Below, piece after piece: positions 60,209 through 64,000 of a DNA stretch of 64,000 bases; positions within the stretch are counted from its first letter, which is position 1, and every line of letters starts with the position of its first letter. The stretch is from JBCBCP01 sp038530575 (GTDB taxonomy: Bacteria > Pseudomonadota > Alphaproteobacteria > Rhodobacterales > Rhodobacteraceae): positions 1 to 64,000 of the forward strand of contig JBCBCP010000001.1 in assembly GCA_038530575.1 (NCBI GenBank). Reading direction: 5' to 3'. The notes under the pieces are model-generated. The model was not told the DNA's origin. It searched no databases and saw only the letters and a list, made by a program, of their open reading frames with translations. A program made the translations under genes and the position numbers.

Positions 60209-61768
60209 TTAGCTGACGTCTTTGTAGCTGATCTCGGCCTTGTCGGTGCCGCCCTTTTCGCGGCGGACCAGCAGGCGGTTGAGGGCGTGCACGTAAGCTT
60301 TGGCGCTTGCCACAACCGTGTCGGTGTCCGCAGACTGGCCGGTGACGATGCGGCCGTCTTCTTCCATGCGGACGCTCACCGTGGCTTGCGCGTCGGTGCC
60401 TTCGGTCACCGCGTGCACCTGGTAAAGCTGCAGGCGGGCGGTGTGGGAAAACAGGGCTTTGACGGCGTTAAAGGACGCGTCCACCGGCCCGTCGCCGGTT
60501 TGGGTGGTGCTGTGCGCCTTGCCGTCGATCTCCATCGTCAGGTCGGCTTGCTGCGGGCCTTCGGTGCCGCATTGCACGCGCAGCGAGACGATCTTGAGCC
60601 GTGCGGCCTCCGGGTCTTCGGACGTACGCATGAGGGCGATCAGGTCGTCGTCAAAGACTTCCTTCTTGCGGTCGGCCAGTTCCTTGAACCTGACAAACAC
60701 GTCCTTGAGTTGGTTGTCGCCCACCTCGAAACCCAGCTCCTCAAGCTTGGCGCGCAGAGCGGCCCGGCCCGAGTGTTTGCCGAGGGGAAGAGAGGTGCCT
60801 GACAAGCCCACGTCCTCGGGGCGCATGATCTCGAACGTTTCGGCGTTCTTGAGCATGCCGTCCTGGTGGATGCCGGATTCGTGCGCGAAGGCATTTTTGC
60901 CCACGATGGCCTTGTTGAACTGCACCGGAAAGCCCGACACGGCCGCGACCCGGCGGGAGATGTTCATCAGCTTGGTGGTGTCGACTCCTGTCTGGAAGGG
61001 CATGATGTCGTGGCGTACCTTCAGCGCCATCACGACCTCTTCGAGCGCGGTATTGCCCGCCCGCTCACCCAGACCGTTGATCGTGCATTCGATCTGGCGC
61101 GCGCCGGCTTCCACGGCGGCAAGCGAGTTGGCTGTCGCCATGCCCAGATCGTTGTGGCAATGGGTGGCAAAGATCACCTCGTCCGCGCCAGGCACCTTTT
61201 CAATGAGCATCCGGATCAGGTCGGCGCTTTCGCGCGGGGCGGTGTAGCCGACGGTGTCGGGAATGTTGATCGTTGTGGCGCCCGCCTTGATGGCGATTTC
61301 CACTACGCGGCACAGGTAGTCGTGTTCAGTGCGCGTGGCATCCATCGGGGACCACTGAACGTTGTCACAAAGGTTGCGGGCGTGGGTGACGGTTTCGTGG
61401 ATGCGCTCCGCCATCTCGTCCTGCGTCAGGTTCGGGATGGCCCGGTGCAGGGGTGACGTGCCGATGAAAGTATGAATGCGCGGTTTCTTCGCATGCTTTA
61501 CCGCCTCCCAGCAGCGGTCGATATCGGGAAGCTGCGCCCGGGCGAGGCCGCAAATGACAGAGCTCTGCGCGTTCTTGGCGATTTCACTCACGGCGGCAAA
61601 ATCGCCTTCGGAGGCTATCGGAAAGCCCGCCTCGATAATGTCCACGCCCATCTCGTCCAGAAGCTGTGCGATTTCGAGCTTTTCGGCGTGGGTCATGGTC
61701 GCGCCGGGCGACTGTTCGCCGTCGCGCAGTGTGGTGTCGAAGATGACAACACGATTGTCTTTGGTCAT
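60209..61768 (-). CDS. leuA: 2-isopropylmalate synthase
   Basis: A 519-residue enzyme that condenses acetyl-CoA with 2-oxoisovalerate, the first step of leucine synthesis. The HMGL-like TIM barrel begins VVIFDTTLRDGEQSPGATM. Metal ligands lie in the barrel, including FATHCHNDLGMATANSLAAVEAGARQIECTINGLGERAGN. GIHQDGMLKNAETFEIM and the C-terminal LeuA allosteric domain (about 390-505) for leucine feedback follow. AAAGGAA precedes the ATG. A leader peptide and alternative hairpins upstream suggest attenuation. Confidence 0.97.
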   Translation of the reverse strand: MTKDNRVVIFDTTLRDGEQSPGATMTHAEKLEIAQLLDEMGVDIIEAGFPIASEGDFAAVSEIAKNAQSSVICGLARAQLPDIDRCWEAVKHAKKPRIHTFIGTSPLHRAIPNLTQDEMAERIHETVTHARNLCDNVQWSPMDATRTEHDYLCRVVEIAIKAGATTINIPDTVGYTAPRESADLIRMLIEKVPGADEVIFATHCHNDLGMATANSLAAVEAGARQIECTINGLGERAGNTALEEVVMALKVRHDIMPFQTGVDTTKLMNISRRVAAVSGFPVQFNKAIVGKNAFAHESGIHQDGMLKNAETFEIMRPEDVGLSGTSLPLGKHSGRAALRAKLEELGFEVGDNQLKDVFVRFKELADRKKEVFDDDLIALMRTSEDPEAARLKIVSLRVQCGTEGPQQADLTMEIDGKAHSTTQTGDGPVDASFNAVKALFSHTARLQLYQVHAVTEGTDAQATVSVRMEEDGRIVTGQSADTDTVVASAKAYVHALNRLLVRREKGGTDKAEISYKDVS

Positions 61769-61799
61769 GGGGGTGTTCCTTTGGTCCTGCGTGTTCCTT

Positions 61800-61851
61800 G
61801 GCGCGCTGGCGTACCTCTGAGCGGGCGCGCCGGGAATGGCACGCTCAGAGG
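61800..61851 (-). promoter_or_regulatory. leuA attenuator-like alternative hairpins
   Basis: A perfect 10-bp stem (CCTCTGAGCG at 61814-61823 with CGCTCAGAGG at 61842-61851) contains the stop codon of the leader peptide. Its loop holds GGCGCGCC (61824-61831), which can instead pair with GCGCGCC (complement of 61800-61806). The two structures compete. No U tract is seen, so control could be through translation or a Rho-type event. Confidence 0.55.
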
Positions 61852-61883
61852 CGGATTAGCAGCAGGATCCACAGGTTGCTCAT
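61845..61883 (-). CDS. leuA leader peptide
   Basis: A 12-codon frame, MSNLWILLLIRL, lies 77 bases before leuA on the same strand. Five of twelve residues are leucine, three in a row, and two are isoleucine. Its stop falls inside a strong hairpin. This is the expected design of a leucine-attenuation leader: ribosomes stalled on Leu codons would change which hairpin forms. Too short for ordinary gene finding. Confidence 0.65.
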   Translation of the reverse strand: MSNLWILLLIRL

Positions 61884-62044
61884 GGCGCGCACTATGGCGG
61901 CAGTTTGCGCGCTTGGCTAGGGGTGGGAGCCTCCTTTTTCCCCAACAGGCGGCTTTACAGCCGTAAGGGGCGGGCGTGTATTTTGCAGAGTGAAGCGCAT
62001 GGGCTGTGCCTTGATGGTTGGCAACCGTGCGTTAGCTGGCGGGT

Positions 62045-62707
62045 ATGATTGATGCATTGGTAATTGGCGCCTCCGGCGGGATTGGCCGCGCGGTCGCGGA
62101 CGCGATGGAAGCGCGTGGGGGCCGGGTGACACGGCTGTCGCGCGCGTCGCATGGGCTGGACGTGACAAATACCACGGCCACAGACCGCGTTTTGGGCGAT
62201 CTTGATGGGCCATTCCAGACAGTTTTCGTTGCTGTTGGGGTGCTTGCTCCAGTGGGTGGCGCGCCTGAAAAGGCACTTGCCGATCTGGATGCCGAAGCGA
62301 TGGCACACGTTCTCGCGGTGAACACGATTGGCGTTGCAAACGTGCTGAAACATCTGCCGCGGCTTTTGCCTAAGACGGGGCGGTCCGTCACGGGAGTCCT
62401 GACAGCGCGGGTCGGCTCGATCGGGGACAACCGGATCGGCGGTTGGTATTCCTACCGCGCCTCCAAGGCGGCGGCCAATCAGCTTGTGCATGGTGCCGGG
62501 ATCGAGCTGGGTCGCAGCCATAAGGATGCGATCATTGCCGCGCTGCATCCCGGCACGGTCGAGACGGCGTTTACCGAAGGGTATCCGCGGCACAAAAAGG
62601 TGTCGGCAAGCGAGGCTGCACAAAATTTGCTGAACGTGATGGAGCGGCTTGAGCCGTCTCAGTCCGGCGGGTTTTTTGACTATGCTGGCAAGGAGGTTCC
62701 ATGGTGA
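62045..62707 (+). CDS. Short-chain dehydrogenase/reductase (CsgA/C-factor-like)
   Basis: A 220-residue Rossmann-fold SDR. The nucleotide site is VIGASGGIGRAVADAMEARGG, the second strand LDVTN, and the active-site pair Tyr-Lys is in GGWYSYRASKAAANQLVHG. Ser in ARVGSIGDN is a likely third catalytic residue. The short length and HPGTVETAFTEGY end point to the C-factor group. The substrate is unknown. Its stop overlaps the photolyase start by seven bases, so the two genes are an operon. Confidence 0.9.
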   Translation: MIDALVIGASGGIGRAVADAMEARGGRVTRLSRASHGLDVTNTTATDRVLGDLDGPFQTVFVAVGVLAPVGGAPEKALADLDAEAMAHVLAVNTIGVANVLKHLPRLLPKTGRSVTGVLTARVGSIGDNRIGGWYSYRASKAAANQLVHGAGIELGRSHKDAIIAALHPGTVETAFTEGYPRHKKVSASEAAQNLLNVMERLEPSQSGGFFDYAGKEVPW

Positions 62708-64000
62708 CGCGGCTTGTTCTCGTGCTGGGCGATCAGCTGTCGGAGGGGCTCTCTGCGCTGAAGGCAGCGGATAGGGACAGCGATGTCGTAGTGATGGCGG
62801 AAGTGCGTGAGGAAGGAACCTATGCGCCGCACCATCCCAAGAAGATCGCACTGATCCTCTCCGCGATGCGCAAATTTGCGGCGCGTCTGCGCGATGACGG
62901 CTGGACGGTCGATTATACAGAGCTGGACGATAGCGAGAATAGCCAGTCCATTGTGGGCGAGTTATTGCGCCGCGCCAATCAGCGCGGGGCGTCAGAGGTT
63001 TTGGCGACGGAACCGGGAGAGTTCCGGCTGATCGAAAAGTTGAAGCATGCGCCGTTGAAGGTGCAGGTCCTGGATGACGACCGGTTCGTCGCCAGCCATG
63101 CTGCGTTCGAGGACTGGGCCAAGGGTCGCAAGGCACTGCGGATGGAATATTTCTATCGCGAAATGCGGCGCACGACGGGCCTGATGATGGAGGATGGCGA
63201 GCCGGCGGGCGGAAAGTGGAATTACGACTCCGAAAACCGCAAGCCGCCCCCCGAGGGGATCGACTTTGGCGGGCCAATGCAGTTCACGCCAGACCAGACC
63301 GTCGAGGACGTACTGGCGTTAGTAGAGCGCGAATATGGCAATCACTTTGGCGATCTGCGCCCATTCTGGTTTGCCACGGATCGGGAACAAGCGCGGCGGC
63401 AGCTGTCACATTTTGTGCAAAAGGCGCTGCCTAAGTTTGGCGACTTTCAGGATGCGATGATGGATGACGAGCGGTTCCTCTACCACTCGTTGACCTCCGC
63501 CTATATCAATATCGGCCTGCTGGACCCGCTGGAGGTGTGTCGGGCTGTTGAGGCGGCGTGGAAGGCAGGCGATGTGCCGATCAATGCGGCCGAAGGCTTC
63601 ATCCGGCAGATCATCGGCTGGCGGGAATACATGCGGGGGATCTATTTCCACGAGGGGCCCGAGTATCCGCAGCGCAACGGGCTGGGGCACGGCCGTGCGC
63701 TGCCCGATTTTTACTGGGGCGGTCAAACCAAGATGCGCTGCATTGCCAAGGCCGTGGAGCAGACGCGGGAGGAGGCCTATGCCCACCACATTCAGCGGCT
63801 GATGGTGACGGGGAATTTCGCACTTTTGGCGGGGCTGAACCCGCAAGAGGTCAGCGCTTGGTACCTTGCGGTCTATATGGATGCGTTTCAGTGGGTCGAA
63901 GCGCCGAACGTTGTTGGCATGAGCCTTTTTGCCGATGGCGGGGTGATTGCGTCAAAGCCCTATGTGTCGTCAGGCGCCTACATCAACCGCATGTCGGACC
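62701..64000 (+). CDS. FeS-type cryptochrome/photolyase (partial, runs off the edge)
   Basis: The first 433 residues of a prokaryotic photolyase-related protein (FeS-BCP/PhrB group). It starts VTRLVLVLGDQLSEGLSALKAADRDSDVVVMAEVREEGTYAPHHPKKI, as in that group. RFLYHSLTSAYINIGLLDPLEV, GFIRQIIGWREYMRGIYF and RLMVTGNFALLAGLNPQEVSAWYLAVYMDAFQWVEAPNVVGMS form the FAD and DNA region. Cys347 (KMRCIAK) sits where the first [4Fe-4S] ligand is expected; the other three lie beyond the window. It would repair UV (6-4) lesions with light. AAGGAGG precedes the ATG. Confidence 0.93.
   Translation, partial: MVTRLVLVLGDQLSEGLSALKAADRDSDVVVMAEVREEGTYAPHHPKKIALILSAMRKFAARLRDDGWTVDYTELDDSENSQSIVGELLRRANQRGASEVLATEPGEFRLIEKLKHAPLKVQVLDDDRFVASHAAFEDWAKGRKALRMEYFYREMRRTTGLMMEDGEPAGGKWNYDSENRKPPPEGIDFGGPMQFTPDQTVEDVLALVEREYGNHFGDLRPFWFATDREQARRQLSHFVQKALPKFGDFQDAMMDDERFLYHSLTSAYINIGLLDPLEVCRAVEAAWKAGDVPINAAEGFIRQIIGWREYMRGIYFHEGPEYPQRNGLGHGRALPDFYWGGQTKMRCIAKAVEQTREEAYAHHIQRLMVTGNFALLAGLNPQEVSAWYLAVYMDAFQWVEAPNVVGMSLFADGGVIASKPYVSSGAYINRMSD

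Noticed and set aside
60163..60315. Longer start for the hypothetical gene at 60162
   Set aside because: The extension reads through a palindromic repeat and the 3' end of leuA with low-complexity translation.

Overview
The window is a stretch of chromosome from an alphaproteobacterium, most likely of the Rhodobacteraceae (Roseobacter group). The evidence is high G+C DNA, an rRNA operon that ends 23S-5S-initiator tRNA, a DUF1467 gene directly after methylmalonyl-CoA epimerase, a membrane-anchored MoeB, the neighbourhood trpS/murJ/glnD/LpoA-like/rsmI/yraN/gshB, and the cluster mreB-mreC-mreD-mrdA-rodA. There is no prophage, transposase, CRISPR array or plasmid gene, so nearly everything is chromosomal backbone. 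The last gene runs off the right edge.

Layout. 1-933: 3' end of an rRNA operon. 1055-7558: rpiB, a glycerophosphodiesterase-like protein, aspS, a DUF1800/DUF1501 pair and an acetyltransferase. 7641-14991: a compact polysaccharide locus with homologues of Alg44, Alg8 and AlgD, followed by a large RTX protein. 15014-20982 (minus strand): a sensory block with a NarL-type regulator, a hybrid histidine kinase carrying an apparently complete LOV blue-light domain, a FIST (NosP-like) protein, a single-domain globin and a further response regulator. 21126-25522: mce, DUF1467, EI24, nitroreductase, HDAC-like hydrolase and an MltB-like lytic transglycosylase. 25523-26553: a gene-poor islet with two small genes between imperfect inverted repeats. 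26554-37987: trpS, a pseudo-rhomboid, murJ, a redoxin, glnD, an LpoA-like lipoprotein, rsmI, yraN, gshB and an esterase. 37962-49886: comM/yifB, a GST, cobC-like and cobU, rpoH, chaN-like, coaBC, dut, moeB, an SGNH hydrolase, a Cys/Met PLP enzyme and an M3 peptidase. 49980-56569: ghrA-like, rodA, mrdA, mreD, mreC, mreB. 56696-64000: an aromatic-type FAD monooxygenase, small unknown genes, leuA with an apparent leader-peptide attenuator, an SDR and an FeS-type photolyase.

How genes work together. The mre/mrdA/rodA genes form the elongasome, and murJ, the LpoA-like protein and the transglycosylase also serve peptidoglycan. cobU and the CobC-like phosphatase form a small cobamide-assembly operon, and mce belongs to a B12-dependent pathway. 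The FIST-LOV kinase-NarL operon looks like a gas (possibly NO) plus blue-light signalling unit. A 16-bp dyad upstream of it resembles a dyad upstream of the Alg44-like gene, with a weaker relative before the AlgD-like gene. That makes light/NO control of the polysaccharide a testable idea, not an established fact.

The most unusual elements are the minimal Alg44-Alg8-AlgD locus without export or modification genes, the FIST/LOV/globin block, a DnaJ-type zinc-ribbon gene that appears frameshifted at an A7 run inside the islet, two phased palindromes before the transglycosylase, the leuA leader, and a rhomboid relative lacking its catalytic residues. All calls come from reading sequence and motifs; no database search was possible.
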